From: Ulota crispa
Lineage: Eukaryota; Streptophyta; Bryopsida; Orthotrichales; Orthotrichaceae
Direction: 5' to 3'
Assembly: GCA_963920765.1 (NCBI GenBank)
Contig: OY987245.1
Span: 6,774,727-6,838,726, forward strand
DNA length: 64,000 nt
Part shown: one piece after another, positions 10,767 through 23,298 of the stretch
Position numbering within the stretch: position 1 is the stretch's first letter
How the letters are laid out: each line of letters opens with the position of its first letter
Program-made: the position numbers and the translations under genes
Notes under the pieces: model-generated
The model's input: only the letters and a program-made list of their open reading frames with translations
Databases searched by the model: none
What the model was told of the DNA's origin: nothing

Positions 10767-13192
10767 TTCAAGTGCCATAAAATATAGTTCACATATTTGA
10801 ATCTTTGTGGTTCGTAATAAGCTTCACAAATATCCTCAAATGACATCTTATTATCTTTTTGGATTTAACTTTAATTGGTGTTTAAGCTTGTTGCGTATAA
10901 TGTCCTCTAGCACCTTGATTCCAACGTTCTTGTGATTGGTTGTAAGAAGAGGTAGGTAGTGGTTTTTTATGCATGCATATTGCCACAAAAAATCAAATCA
11001 AAATATTGGAACTCAATTATATGCTAAGACAATTGATTTTATTGTTCTTGTAAATCATTGGGATAAAAGAATTACGTATTGCAAATGAGTTGAGCACGCA
11101 TCCCTTTTATTTTAGTGTTAAAAAACACTCTATTTCCATCTCTACCCTTGTGAAATATACTACCTCTTTTCCACTCGTTGAGATGAGTGCTTTATCTTTG
11201 GACCTTCTGATTTGAGAGTCTAAAATGTATTCACATGAAGTCTAGACAGTTGTTTTGTTGAATTTTGTTGAATATTCTTAATTCTCTTCTTTGATGTTGC
11301 TAGATGTTGATGATGCTAGATGTTGATGATGTAGATTATAGAACATTCTTATTTATCATTTGACTGTTTATATTTTGTTCTCCATTAGCAAGCTAAGGGT
11401 GGCTCAGTTTACTACATATAGGTTGATATGGGGCCAGCGTGGAAAATCTCAACTTTTTTTACAAAGAAGTGTGAAAGTAATAACTTGTCCCCTATCATTT
11501 GGCATTATTCAATAGTATCTTCCTCACTTCTTGACTAAATTAGAGTCTGTAAATCCAAATGTGAATTCAAGATTTCCAAATTCAAATTTCTAAAAGCTAA
11601 GCATCTAAGTAAACTCTTACATTTATACTCTTATATTTATGTGACATGGATTAGAGCTTTCCCACCCTAGCCCCACATGGCAACTTGATTTACTGCATGT
11701 ACGTCTAAGGTGACACTAGATTAGGGGTAGTCTCACCTTCTCCACACATGATATTTTTGTGAAGAATGGTAAGTGGTGGAGTGAAAAGAGGAACCAATGG
11801 GAGCATTTCTTCATGGAAGTAGGTTGACTCCCCTTTTATGGAAGATGGAGAATGGAAAATGGTTTACGTAGAGAATGGGAATGCAATAAAAAAGCAAGTT
11901 GTATTCACATTGAAATAGGAACATAGGTGTATAATTTTGCTGATTTGAAGAGTTGCTGCGTTTTTTTTAGTGAACAGTATAAATGTTGAATGTATCGCTT
12001 TGTATTTTTTAGTTGTTACCAATGTACATGTTAGACATTATACGTAAAATAATATCCATATGGGGTGCCCTTTTTTGCTGCAAACAAACAATTTGTATGT
12101 ATATCAAAAAACTAATCTTGCTTAGTTCTTGAAACATATGTGAAGAAATGTATGTTTTCCAAATTTTGATTTCTTTTTCTTTGGAAGGGGTCCTTTGTTC
12201 TTCAAGGTAATTTGCAAGTGAATCTATATGTTGTTGAACATGAAACAAATGCTATGTTTGCGTAACAATTTTTATTTTAATCCCTATACTTCTATTGCTC
12301 CCACAAGGTACAAATGGATTTTGGGCCACTCTTTACAATCTCAATTTCTAGTGATTTTTTTTGAGAGTCTCTCATAAGACAAAAACCTATTTAACATTAT
12401 AGAAATTATATATTTGTTTCAATTTGAGCTCAAGAGAAAAACTTACACAAAAATAACCTAAAAAATAAACTAAGCAAAGCAAAATAACAAAATTGCAATA
12501 CTCAAAATAACATTTTCAAAACTTTTTGGTTTCAAATATGTTCACTTTGTTTTACATTTCAAAAACCTTAGCATTTCATAGAACAAAAATAGCATTTTAC
12601 ACTCTTGTATCACTACTCTTTAATTCTTACTCAACCCCAATTATGGTTGTTGCATTAAGTTGCCCATTTGTGTGCCCGCCCATAAGCTTGAAGTGCCTGA
12701 TTGAGGTCATGATTTGTTTGATGAAGTCAATGCATAGTTGACTCAAAAAATGGTACAAAATGATAAAAAATTTACTTTGTACATGCTAGTGACACTCAAT
12801 TTTGTCAATGTGAAGTCATGGATTCAAAGCCATATCACGTAATAGAAATGAAAATGATAATTTATTTCTTATATTTTCAGGTCAAAGACCCTAAAAATGC
12901 CCTTTTGTTTGTGTTGTCTTTTTACAACCAAAACTTGCCCAAAGTACTAACCATGCCTTAGTCCCACTTTAGAGATGCCAAAATGCAACAAAAGTAAGCT
13001 AAGGTAGGTGCACCCACACCTGACCATTTAAAGGTTTAGGGTACCCCAAGATCTTGGAAAATTTAGGAAAAAAACCTTTAGGGTTGGCCTTTCAACAAGC
13101 TATCATGGAATGTATTTTTTGTGAAAAGTATTGAAGATTATTTGTAATAAAATGCTAAGTCATAGCTCGTAGGGTCCCTATTAGCAACCATA
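10767..13192. other. AT-rich intergenic DNA
   Basis: No domain-bearing frame was seen. Short ORFs at 12009-12248 and 12526-12741 lack any recognised motif. Some wording near 11535-11600 resembles the interior of the MITE at 34648, suggesting old repeat remnants. Confidence 0.45.
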
Positions 13193-14502
13193 GGTAAAAA
13201 ACAACGTCCTATACAACCACCTATTTTATGACTGGGTGTCCTAAATGACTGTAAAACAACTATGATGTGACTAAAAGATGACTGACATTGAGATAGTTGT
13301 TCTTTAGTCATTCTTTTGAACGGTTCATCTGAAATTCTCCACAGAATTATATTCTCTTAAATTCATAAGTACATTCACACCCATAAGCGGATGAGGTTGT
13401 TGTTGTGTGTCACAACTTTTAGCTAAGGTTGTGGTTTAGTCATATGCCCAAAACATGAGTTTATAGTACTACTAAGGTGTTACTAATGAACTACTAAAGA
13501 GTTACAACTTTCATTCCACATCATTTTCATGCAAAAACACCTCTTTCATGGTTTTCTCTTAAAATTTTGGAATTGCCCAATAGCATTATTTTTACCTCTT
13601 TTTTGTTTTCTTGAGACTATGTAAACGCAGTCCAATGTAGGAGTCATTTTTTAGTTGTTTAGCACATTCTATGGCACTACTAATCTACTACTAGAATATG
13701 ACTTTTATAATAAAATTGGTTTATGGTAGGTAGGCTATTTAGGTAGTTAGGGGAATAAGCGGTCTAGGGGTTGGACATCTCTAGGTACTTGTTCTATACC
13801 TACTATTGTGCGACTAATCCCATGACTAATAAATGACTTTCATGTGATTTTTATGTACATAATTGAAGACTAATAAATGATTTCTATATGGTTTTGTCTC
13901 TCCTAATGAGTTAGTATTGTTCTTTCTATCACAATAATTTCTTGATTAGGGTTTGATCTTATTTCATTGGTCATGGGTGAGGAGCAAGAAATGTTCTAGG
14001 ATTTAGGATTTAAGGTTTAGGGGTTTAGGGTTTAATGAGAGTTAAAGAAAAGTGGTCATAGACAATATGTCACTAAATCAATTAAATGACTACATAATGA
14101 TTACAAATTGACTACATAATGATTGCATAATGATTGCATAATGACTATAAGACAACTATGAAAGAACCCAATTATAGTCATGCATTTGTTATCACTTAGT
14201 AGTTCATGGGCTTTTTTTTCTTTTACTATTATTATTAGAATATAACTTGAGCAAACTAATTTGGGATTTACAAAGCAATTTTCTTTTTAGGCTCACTTGT
14301 TGTGGCTTTCAAAACAAGAAATGTTTTGCTCTACCTATTCCAATTCCCACTAACTATTTGAAAGGGGTGTAGGTCATTAAATTGTACGTTTAGGAGTTTA
14401 GTGGTGTTTTAGTTTTACATGAGTTGTAGTTAGGTCACTATAATCTTCTCCAAGCATGTGCTAGTCGTATATTTGTTGTATTTGAGTCATACATTCAAGA
14501 CA

Positions 14503-14571
14503 TTATTATTATTAATGCTATTATTATTATTACTATTATTATTGTTATTATGATTATTATGTTAATAATTA
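14503..14571. repeat. Imperfect ATT microsatellite
   Basis: A run of ATT units interrupted by G and C substitutions, within the 13.2-16.6 kb element. Confidence 0.8.
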
Positions 14572-15024
14572 ACAATTTAAAAGCTACAATTAAAGCTCTT
14601 TGAAAGATTAAAAAATAATGCTTTATAAAAATGTATATATTTTTAATCACAATTTTGATTATTTTTTAAAGATAAAAGTCAAACAAAATTTAAAAAGAAA
14701 TCATTTGTTCTAAAATATATATATATAATACATTCAATTAATAGAAGGTAAAACTTTAAAATTTGCAAAAGAAATTGTTTCTGATGCTTTACAATTTAGA
14801 TTTTAGCATGTAAATAGTTCATTTTGATGTAAATTTATGTTCTAAACACATTGTTGATGTTAAATCTGTCAAAAAAATATTATCTAAGTTTTAATAGTAA
14901 TCATCCTAAAAATTGAGTTGTAGTTTTAGAGTCAGCTTGGACCCTTCATTGAGATTAGGATTGGTAGTTTGTAAGGTGAAGATGCAGTCGTCACATTTGA
15001 GTTTAGGGTTTAGCTCTTTGGACT

Positions 15025-15260
15025 TGATTTGTTGGCTTCGTGCTCTTTAGAGAGTTTGTTGACTCTGTGCACTTGTCAAGGTTGCACTCTTTTCACGTTT
15101 GCTTGCTCCTCACTTTTCTTAGGTTTGCTTGCTTTGCGCATTTGTTAAGGCTTGTTGGCTCCGTGCACTTTTCTAGTTTTGTTGGCTTTATGTTCTTTGC
15201 ATGTTTATTTGCTTTGCACACTTGTCAAGGTTTATTGGTGGCTTTGCGCGCTACAACATT
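15025..15260. repeat. Degenerate minisatellite
   Basis: Repeated phrases such as TTGTTGGCTTTGTGCACTTG and TTGTCAAGG recur every 25-50 bp. This yields a Leu/Phe/His-rich open frame (15040-15264) that I regard as a by-product of the repeat, not a gene. Confidence 0.55.
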
Positions 15261-16567
15261 GTAATTCATTATTAGGTTGTGTTTTCATTGTTTATATGAA
15301 ATTGAAGACGTGTGCAAATGATGTTGACTAGGTTTAGAAAGCAGCGTGTGGGATGTTTGCAAGTGCTAAATAAGCAGTGGATACACTTTGAGGTTTTGAA
15401 AGCCTTTAATTGTGTATCTAAATTTTACATAGATTCTGCACTGAATTGTGATTGAATAGCAACCGTGAATTGACTGGATCGTGATTGCATGGCAACTGCT
15501 CCTTGACTGCATTGCAACTAAACCGTGATTGTATTGTGATTGTAATGGGACTTCATAGGGAATGAATAATGATTCTATTATGACTGTAACGTAGCCTCAG
15601 TTTGATTGTGTGATTAGACTATATTGTGACGCTTGTGTCTGCATTTGTGACTAGTTTGTGACTTGTTTGTGACCAGTTTGTGACTAGTTTTTTTTTCTTT
15701 TGTAAATGGTTGGTGATTGTATTCTGCTTGAGGAGTTACTGCATTGTGAACTCCAAACCTCATGTGACTGTATGACGATTGTATTGTCACTTCAAGATTG
15801 CTTCAACTCCACTCCATAATGATCGGGTTGAGAATGCTTTATAATAATTAAACCGCCAACATTGGAATTAAAAATGACAACTATGTGGTGACTAATATAG
15901 AACTACCCACTACCATTACAAGTAAACCGCACTATTTCTACACAACAAGCAATTATCCCAAACCCTAAATGCCTAAAACCAAACAATATCCAAATAGTAT
16001 AATACAACAAGAAAACGACTAACTGAGCACTACAAAATGATTGTACGTGCTTGTTGGAGCACCGTGGCACATTGATTCAAAACTAAAAAACAACTAATAC
16101 TTGACTAAATGAGAACTATGTGGCCACTTATCTGTTACTGATACATGACTAAATGAGAACTGTGTTGTCACTTATCCGTTATTGAATGTGGATTGATGTT
16201 TTGATAACAAATGTGGATTTTGTAAAGCAATTATTGAGGTCAAGACATGTTGCTCATGATAGTTTGATTTTGTTAGTGGAAATGTAATGGCACCTTTGGG
16301 AACTGGGAAAATTTAAATGCCTTCAAGAAAGAAGGGACATCTAGGTTCAAGAAAGAGAGAACAATTCTTTCTTCTCAATAAAGACAAAACTTGACATAAA
16401 GGATGAGATATTGTAATGTCCTAAATGACTGAATGACAAAAACTACTAAACAACTAAAAAATGACTAAATCACGACCAAATGAGACCAATCATGATACAG
16501 TCATACAGCAAGAAATGACTCATTTCTTAATCATTTGTAGCAGTCATATAGGACGTTATTTTTTACC

Positions 16568-18646
16568 TCTTAACTCTAAACCAATTTTGAAACTATTTGG
16601 ATGTGTTTCTATACCAACACTAGATGGTCCTAATCCCAATCACCCCAAAGCAACTTAGCAGCTCACATGTAACATAATTTGCTTGTGCAAGTAGAGTTCA
16701 CCACTCCACAATAGGTTCTAAAGTGTGCTTTGAAACCCTCAAAATAGGGTGCGGAATTGGGGACCAAATGGGAATGGATGCTGAGTGCGTCTACCTTAGT
16801 CCTTAAAGGAGTGGCCTAAAACCATGAATTTTCTATGGAATTGCAATCTTCTTCTAGGAATTGTTTTGGCAATGTAATCAACATCAAAATTCAATATTAT
16901 AACTTTAGTAGTAGAGGGTATGTGCATACTACATGTATAAACAATGCTCATAAATTTTGGTGAAAATTTAAAAATTATTGTAATTTTTTGAAGCAAATGC
17001 TAAAGAAATTCATACTGATTATAAAATGTATTCAATTATGCCAATTTTTTTTATCATGAATGTGAATCACAATGAAGATCATCATGATGGAATTTTTCTT
17101 CTCCATTGTCATAGGTACTCAACTTGTGACAATATGAAAATTTCTAAACTTAATTTTTTTCAAAATATTAAAGTACAAGGGGAAATTAGATTTGGTAAAC
17201 TTTCTAATGCCAGTTATGCTCAAACCAAAAACACATCATTTTAATAACTCATATTGAGTTTTGGTAAAAAGATCCTCAAAATTCAAAATACACTACATGG
17301 TGGTGCATCTTTACTACTCAATTTGCAAGTGGGGCCCTTTTGTGAACATTGTGCATGCAAAAACTATCTATCTATATGCTCTAATTAAATTGCTTTACTC
17401 ATATCCCAACGGAATCTTGAATGAAAAACAATGTTATTCATTGTCAAAGCACTTTTTAGTCATCCAAAAGCCACAAAATGGCTCTTGCAATGTTTAACCC
17501 TAGAACAACCTTGAGGATAGAATGTGTCCTCAACCAATTTTTGAAGTTAAATAAAACCTTACCAAACTACTATTTTAGTAGTTTGTTTTTCTAAAAAATT
17601 CTTTTTGAAGTTTAGTTTTAGCTTCAACAATTTGATTTTGCAAATGATTGATTTTGATTTTTCTATTTAAGATTTAGTGCACATGTGTCCGTTGCAATCT
17701 TGACTTTATATAGTGTCAAGGGCTCTTGGGAATGAGCCTCAAATACACTAGATCTTTGAGAAAAAATCACATTAGGTATTTATTTAAAATAATTGTAGAG
17801 TAGGTTTTGAGAAGTCATAAATTGATTGGGGTTATGCATGTTAGGGCTTTTAACCTCATATTTTTTTGGTGTCCAACTTTTTAAATTTGATATGTGAAAA
17901 GAAGATTGAAAGACTTCAAATCACTTTCACAATTATAACACCCTCATGATCAAACATTATAATCTTTCAATCCATAAGAGATATTGTGGTGTTTTCTTTT
18001 CTAATGTGGTCACTAACATGTCTAGTTTGAATTTATACGGTTACAATTCAAAAAGAATTAATATAACTTATCAAAATGTTGGCTTTTTATTCAAATTAGA
18101 GCAAATTCCTAGAAGCTCTAGAAGTTCTAGGGTTGTTTTGGGGTTAAGGGTTAGTTCAACAAATTCTAACGATGATGATGCTACAAGCTGCACATCATTT
18201 GGTACCCTTGGATCTCATCAAACTCTTTATTGATCCTCTGGATCATGAAATAAAGTAGAACCACCTATTCCCAACCAAGGATCCAACCCAACCAATCTAG
18301 GGTGTGCTATTTCCAACACCTATTTCCAAGCCTTGGAATGCGTATTTTTCCCTTTTCAAGATTAAGACTAATGAGGTCATGACATGTGTCCCAAAAGAAA
18401 GTAAGAAGTAGTGAGCAAGAAATATTTTGACTATGATTGGGAATTGAAGAGTCTAATGATTGGGTATGGATTTTGAACACTTTATGCACTTCAAAATTGT
18501 ATTTAATTCAATTTTGTATGAAGAATCCCGATTTTTTTTGTGTTGCAATATTTTATATGAAATCACCAAAAAAAATTTGTGCCACATTGTTGTTCTAATG
18601 TGCTGTCCTGCAGGAGCTTAAATGATCGGGAATGGGTGGTTCTACC
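16568..18646. other. Intergenic repeats and receptor 3' flank
   Basis: Several open frames (16796-18489) have no recognised domain. About 17820-18060 is an inverted, diverged match to the interior of the TTA-family element at 4407-5030 (shared words include ACACCCTCATG and AACATTATAATCTTTCAA), so it is an old fragment of that family. The last few hundred bases flank the 3' end of the minus-strand receptor. Confidence 0.45.
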
Positions 18647-20161
18647 TTACGTGTGCATCTTGTAGTCCGTTTCGAAATCCAGTCCGCAAAACTGGCGGTC
18701 CCACATTCGTTTCGTTCGTTTCTGACGCGCCGGCTCCGGTAACGCCTCCTCCACAGAGCGGATGGGACTCAACACGGGCATGGAAGCGAGATTGTACACA
18801 TCTCGGAATCGCAGATGCACCGCAGTCTGAGAAATATCAAGCGATTCAAGCGCACGGGAGCTCCGCACATCAGGCAATTCTTCTAACTTGCTGCACCCGG
18901 ACAGATCAAGCGATGGCGACGCAGGCAATAACCCCATTTCCTCCGCGCAGGGAAAGAATTCTTAACCTTCCGAAGTTCGGCTGAGCTTGCGGCTCCGCAC
19001 TCATGGAAAGCCCCACATTACGCAGATACAGTTCTCTTTGATCAGGGATCTCTTCCACGCCGACATTCGACAGATGCAGCTCCTCCAATGCAGTTAGGTC
19101 ACTGAACCCTAAACAAATACTCAAAATCGCGCAATCATAAACCTTCAACGACCTCAAATTGCCACATCCTCGAAGGTTTAGCACTTGCAACGCAGGAAGC
19201 TGGCGGTCGTTGTCCAAGGCTGGCAAGGCGCTGCATCCCTCGAGGACGATGGCGCCTAATTTGGTAAGATTTTCAAGCCCGGACACTCTTTTCAGCTTGC
19301 TGCCAAGGATCACTAACTGTTTCAAACAAGTAAACTTTTGGAAGTCGAGTTCTGTAGCATCAACACGTACAAGCTGGAGATTTTCCAAGCCTGTCACCGT
19401 GTCAAGATTAGGGCAACTTATCGGCCGCTCCTTGCTCTCGAACACCCTCAGCGATTCCAACTGTGACAAACTCGAATTCAAACCTCTGACAACGGAAGCT
19501 TGGAAGCAGCTCGCGAAGTGAACCTCCTGTAGCGACGTCAGCTCGCTTAAATCTGGAAACACTGTGCAGTTCCGTACAGAGCTCGACCGTGAGCTTGAGT
19601 AGGTTGGAACAATGATCAAGGTTTGGCGGGGAAAAAAGCTCCATGAGACCTTGCAAGTGCAGATGCTTGAGTGACAGGGGCAGTTGATCAAGCGTTCGCT
19701 TGCACACTGGAACATCGACCAGTCTCAAGTAGGTTAGGTACTTCAGCTCTCGCAGTCCCGGAAGTTGAGTGAGGCTTCAACAAGCGCACACCTCCAGGGA
19801 CCGTAGAAACTTCAGCTCTTTCAAATTCAAGTCGTCGTGGAGAATGTCGCACTTGAAAAGTTTCAAAACAACGAGATTCGAGAAATAGTTCCACCGAATG
19901 TCCTCAAAGTCCTCTCAAAGTCCTCTAAATTGGAGTCATCGCGGTTCGCCAAAGCAATCCTGCATAAGTTCGGACAACAGTCTCCGAGTCTTTGTTTCGG
20001 AAGCTCGAACACACTGCGAGTCTCGTACACGCATGTTCGAGAATCGAGGGCCCCCCTTTCGCTTCCATTCGTGCCAGTTCCCGGAATAATTCGTGCATAC
20101 CAATACTGCAGGAGTGAGCCTCGAAATCGTCCAACATCCCTTGAGTCTTAAGAAGCTCCAA
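18647..20161 (-). pseudogene. MHD-region and leucine-rich repeats
   Basis: After the acceptor TTTGCTCAG the exon reads LELLKTQGMLDDF...IGMHELFRELARMEAKGG. The GMHELFREL stretch corresponds to the MHD region that reads nucleotide state. Many LRR units follow in changing frames, for example LVVLKLFKCDILHDD, LPALQVLNLRGCGNLRSL and LDLSGCSKLEELPDV. A stop in the early LRRs and frame changes near 19920, 19500 and 18930 break it. The final frame ends in DYKMHT at 18647. Confidence 0.8.
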
Positions 20162-20862
20162 CTGAGCAAAGGAAATAACAAGCAACACAAGTCAGAAACA
20201 CAGACCAACACTTTTAATGGCAGACAAAAGTAAAAACCCATTGAAGCTTTTCGTCCCATTGAAGAGCGACATATTTGAAGGTGGGCTTTTAATTACTTTA
20301 TAAGTTGACTGAGGATTTGCTACAAAGATTGAACTGTACACTTTATAGCATAACCATGTTTGACATCAAGATTTTCCAGAACTTGTTGGGTCATCCACAC
20401 TGGTGCTTGTCAGGATGATGGATGCAGATCTCTAAATATTACACAAAACGGGCGCCCAAGAGTGCGAAGATCACAGTTTCTCAATTTGAGAGTTTTCTCG
20501 TAGGACTATTTTGTTAACCTACTATACCAGAGGACAGAAATTGGCCATTGTACTTTCACACAGGACTGTCCATCTTTCCAAACTGGAGAAGCTTAAAAAA
20601 AACCCCTCATGCATCAGCTGCAATCACGTCTTTTTCAAATTTAGGTACAAAGGATTCAACAACACGTGCAACCAGTCGGTGTGAACAGGGAGCACACCAT
20701 CTCTTTCATCAATAAAACTGGATGGAAATGTGCAAAAAATCAACCATAAGAAGTGGTTGCGACCATTCAAGCTTTAAAGTTTTAAAATGGCACTTAGTAA
20801 CAACGATGAACAGAAGCTCAGATACACCAGTTAAGAAAAAGAGGTCATACCCAATTGCGGAC

Positions 20863-21501
20863 CTGAGTAGAATTCATGGCATGGACCAAGCTCAGCCAGC
20901 TGCTAACATCTCCAGGTATCCTCACCAGGAAATGTTTCTCAGGAGTAAAGAGAGCTACATCCATGAATATAAGCCGATCGTCTTCAAGCAAGCTGCTGTA
21001 GCTTCGGTACAGCACGCTGAAGACAGGGTGCGTCCTAAGGTTGAATTTGTCAGGCTCTACCTGCAGGATTTCCAGCCATTCTGAAAATTTCTTGCTCTGC
21101 AGCTGCTCCCCCAACACCAGAACTGCTAGTGGATGATTGTGATGACCAGCCTGCTTATCTCCCTTGCTATAATTACACTCTTTAACACATTGTTGGATGG
21201 TGGAGTCCAAGTCGTCCTCGTCCTCGAGAGAAGGATTACCACATGCCGCATGCTTGAGTAACAACTTAGTTGCTTCGTCTTCGGTAAGATGTGGCATTTC
21301 TATACACTTTGAGTTGTCAATCTTCAGGTGGGATGTAAGTATGGCGAGAGATCGCGCTGTCACGAGCACCATGCTCTTCTCTTGAAACCCGAATTGTAGA
21401 AAGACAAGGGCAAGCTTGAGTGATTCTGGTGATACGTTGTCTAGAGCCAAAAATGTTGGCTTCCTCCTCAATTCCTTGCTCAAGTAATCTAGGCACTGCA
21501 T
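20863..21501 (-). pseudogene. NB-ARC second half (ARC1/ARC2)
   Basis: One long open frame carries kinase-2 (KPTFLALDNVS), RNBS-B (SMVLVTARSLAIL), the GLPL-like motif (HPLAVLVLGEQL) and the RNBS-D-like IFMDVALFTP. It ends MNSTQ with a GT donor at 20862-20861, in phase with the next exon at 20161. Its 5' junction across the 1-kb gap to the P-loop exon is not resolved. Confidence 0.8.
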
Positions 21502-21557
21502 TGCTCCCCCCCATCTCCAGTTAAAACGTGAGGGCTACAAAGTACTTAACACGAGAG

Positions 21558-21959
21558 TAAGGTAGGTGGCTCAAAAAGCGACCCTTTAAGGGCTGATCTG
21601 CTTTTTCATGGTCTTCCCCAGACCAGAAGATTTTTGAGTAATTTTCAGACAAAGAGAAATGGATGCTAAATGTAACCCAATAGTTGTTTTATTTTTTGAG
21701 GCATTATTGAAGTGTTGATGAATTTTCAAAGTTTTTTGTAATAGGTACCTATTTAAGATTCTAAATTTCTCATAAACCGTCCCCCTGTAATGTATAAAGA
21801 GATTAAGTGAATTCAAGACTTGTTATTGACTCTTACAATAAAAGACAACTTTTCTTTTAAGACTAGGGAGGGTCCATTCAAAAACCACCTCATATTCATT
21901 CTTGGGTTACCTATGTGACCCGTTAATTGACATGGTTGCTTTTCAAGCCTCCTACCTTA
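21558..21959. mobile_element. MITE inside the receptor gene
   Basis: Left end TAAGGTAGGTGGCTCAAAAA and right end TCAAGCCTCCTACCTTA form an inverted repeat that continues to GCGACC/GGTTGC, about 27 bp. The length is 402 bp and it is non-coding. A relative with the same ends lies at 58096-58429. It lies in the gap between the two NB-ARC exons, so it sits in an intron or has interrupted the domain. Confidence 0.6.
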
Positions 21960-22599
21960 GCTTGTTTTAGACAAAGATTGTAGAGTGTCATGTTACTTGG
22001 TATTTATCATTAGCAACAAGCGTTGTTATACTGAGGCAACTCCACCCGTGACGGTATCATTCCCACATGGGAGGCTGCATTCATGACATTCTGAAAATTT
22101 GTGCAGCGCCCACATATGGCAGCATATTTGGGTTGTGATTGAGATAGTCCATATCTTAGACCTTTTCTTCACTAACACCACATGTGGGGTAGCCAATTAA
22201 GTGTGAAAAGGCAAGCGTGGTTGAAAACAATGAAAATTGGGTTGTTGGCTTGTAGACACTGAGAGGATTCTAAAGTCTTGCTACAAATTAGAAATCTACA
22301 AAGTTTATGCAATCATGAGTGGGGTTTGTATATCGAGACGTTGTTTACTCCTGAATAGATGAACCCTACAGCTTCAAAACAATGGAACCTTCTAGGACCT
22401 AGTAAAGACAAGTGTTACGGGTTGTGAAGGCCTGTGGAGCTTCTCTTACATTCTAAGGAATGCACTAAACACCGCATTATAACGGTTTTTACAGATTATC
22501 ATGTTTCTAGCAACGATGGAGAAAACAATCTTAAAAAACAAGCAGATAAAGGCACTATGCGTAAGACCCTGGTTCCAGACAAGAAGGTTGAGTAAAACC

Positions 22600-22856
22600 T
22601 GGCTCTTGGTCCATGAATGGAAGCTGCGTGAACTCGCTGTATTTGTGAGGGATCCAATTATGAGCATGAACAACTCCAATTCGCCAGTCTGGCGGCCCGC
22701 AATTCCACGTGACACACTTTGCCAGAGAATTCCTTCTCCAAATCATTGCATAATAACTTGCAAAAGGTTGCTTTGCCGATTCCGCCCATCCCATAAAAGC
22801 CCACCACGCGCGCCCCACTGCTGCTAGGTTTCTTAAACTTGGCTAGAATTTCCTGT
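22600..22856 (-). pseudogene. NB-ARC first half with altered P-loop
   Basis: After a CACAG acceptor the frame reads EILAKFKKPSSSGARVVG, then FYGMGGIGKATFCKLL. The P-loop normally ends GKT or GKS; here it is GKA, so the residue that helps coordinate Mg-ATP is missing. After GKVCHVEL the homology moves to another frame (GELELFMLIIGSLTN), indicating a frameshift. Both changes point to loss of nucleotide-switch function. Confidence 0.75.
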
Positions 22857-23001
22857 GGAACAAAGACATTACCAATCACCAAAGTTGCACTCCATGAAAA
22901 TTTCATTCTCTAAAAATGCGAACCCCTAAAAATGAGCTCTGGTTGGGTTTTACTGACCTGACAGATATGCCTCTTGCCTTAAATGTTGTCCACATTTTCA
23001 C

Positions 23002-23256
23002 CTTGAAGCACATCAGAATCCACAATTTTGACCAAAGCTTCGACAACTTTGTCTCGGTACGCTTTCAGTGAGTCCGGGTCTTCAAGGTCTAAACTGTCCG
23101 CTTCTTGCTTGAAGTATTCTATTCCTGTGAAGCTTGGCAGCCGCTTCAATGCATCCTTCCATTTCAGGAGCTTCATCCTTGGATCTGCAGCTGCCCATGC
23201 TTCCCACACTTCCCACATTGATACCCATTGTCTCTGCCTTGATGGATCGCGCAATT
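23002..23256 (-). pseudogene. TIR to NB-ARC linker exon
   Basis: Reads in one open frame with VWEAWAAADPRMKLLKWKD, LPSFTGIEYFK and DKVVEALVKIVDSDVLQ, the helical linker usual between TIR and NB-ARC in plant receptors. The upstream splice is clean. The downstream junction is unclear: the best donor (CAAG|GTGA, 23002/23001) leaves a phase that does not fit the next exon; a weaker donor 15 bp further on (AAT|GTG) would fit. Confidence 0.7.
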
Positions 23257-23298
23257 CTGAGAGGGATATCTTTTAAAAAAGCGAGAATATTTTTATAC

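Larger units (their letters stand above)
13193..16567. mobile_element. 3.4-kb non-autonomous TIR element
   Basis: The left end GGTAAAAAACAACGTCCTAT and the right end ATAGGACGTTATTTTTTACC are inverted copies with one mismatch. Sub-terminal DNA on both sides is packed with variants of TGACTAAATGACTA, like the sub-terminal motif arrays that transposases bind. Flanks show no clear target duplication. The interior holds ATT repeats and a TTGTTGGCTTTGTGC-like array, and no transposase frame. Superfamily undetermined. Confidence 0.55.

Noticed and set aside
15040-15264. Leu/Phe/His-rich ORF resembling a membrane peptide
   Set aside because: Entirely explained by a degenerate tandem repeat inside a transposon.
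13193-16567. CRISPR-like or satellite array
   Set aside because: Repeated TGACTA words are irregular in spacing and length; TIRs explain the unit as a transposon.
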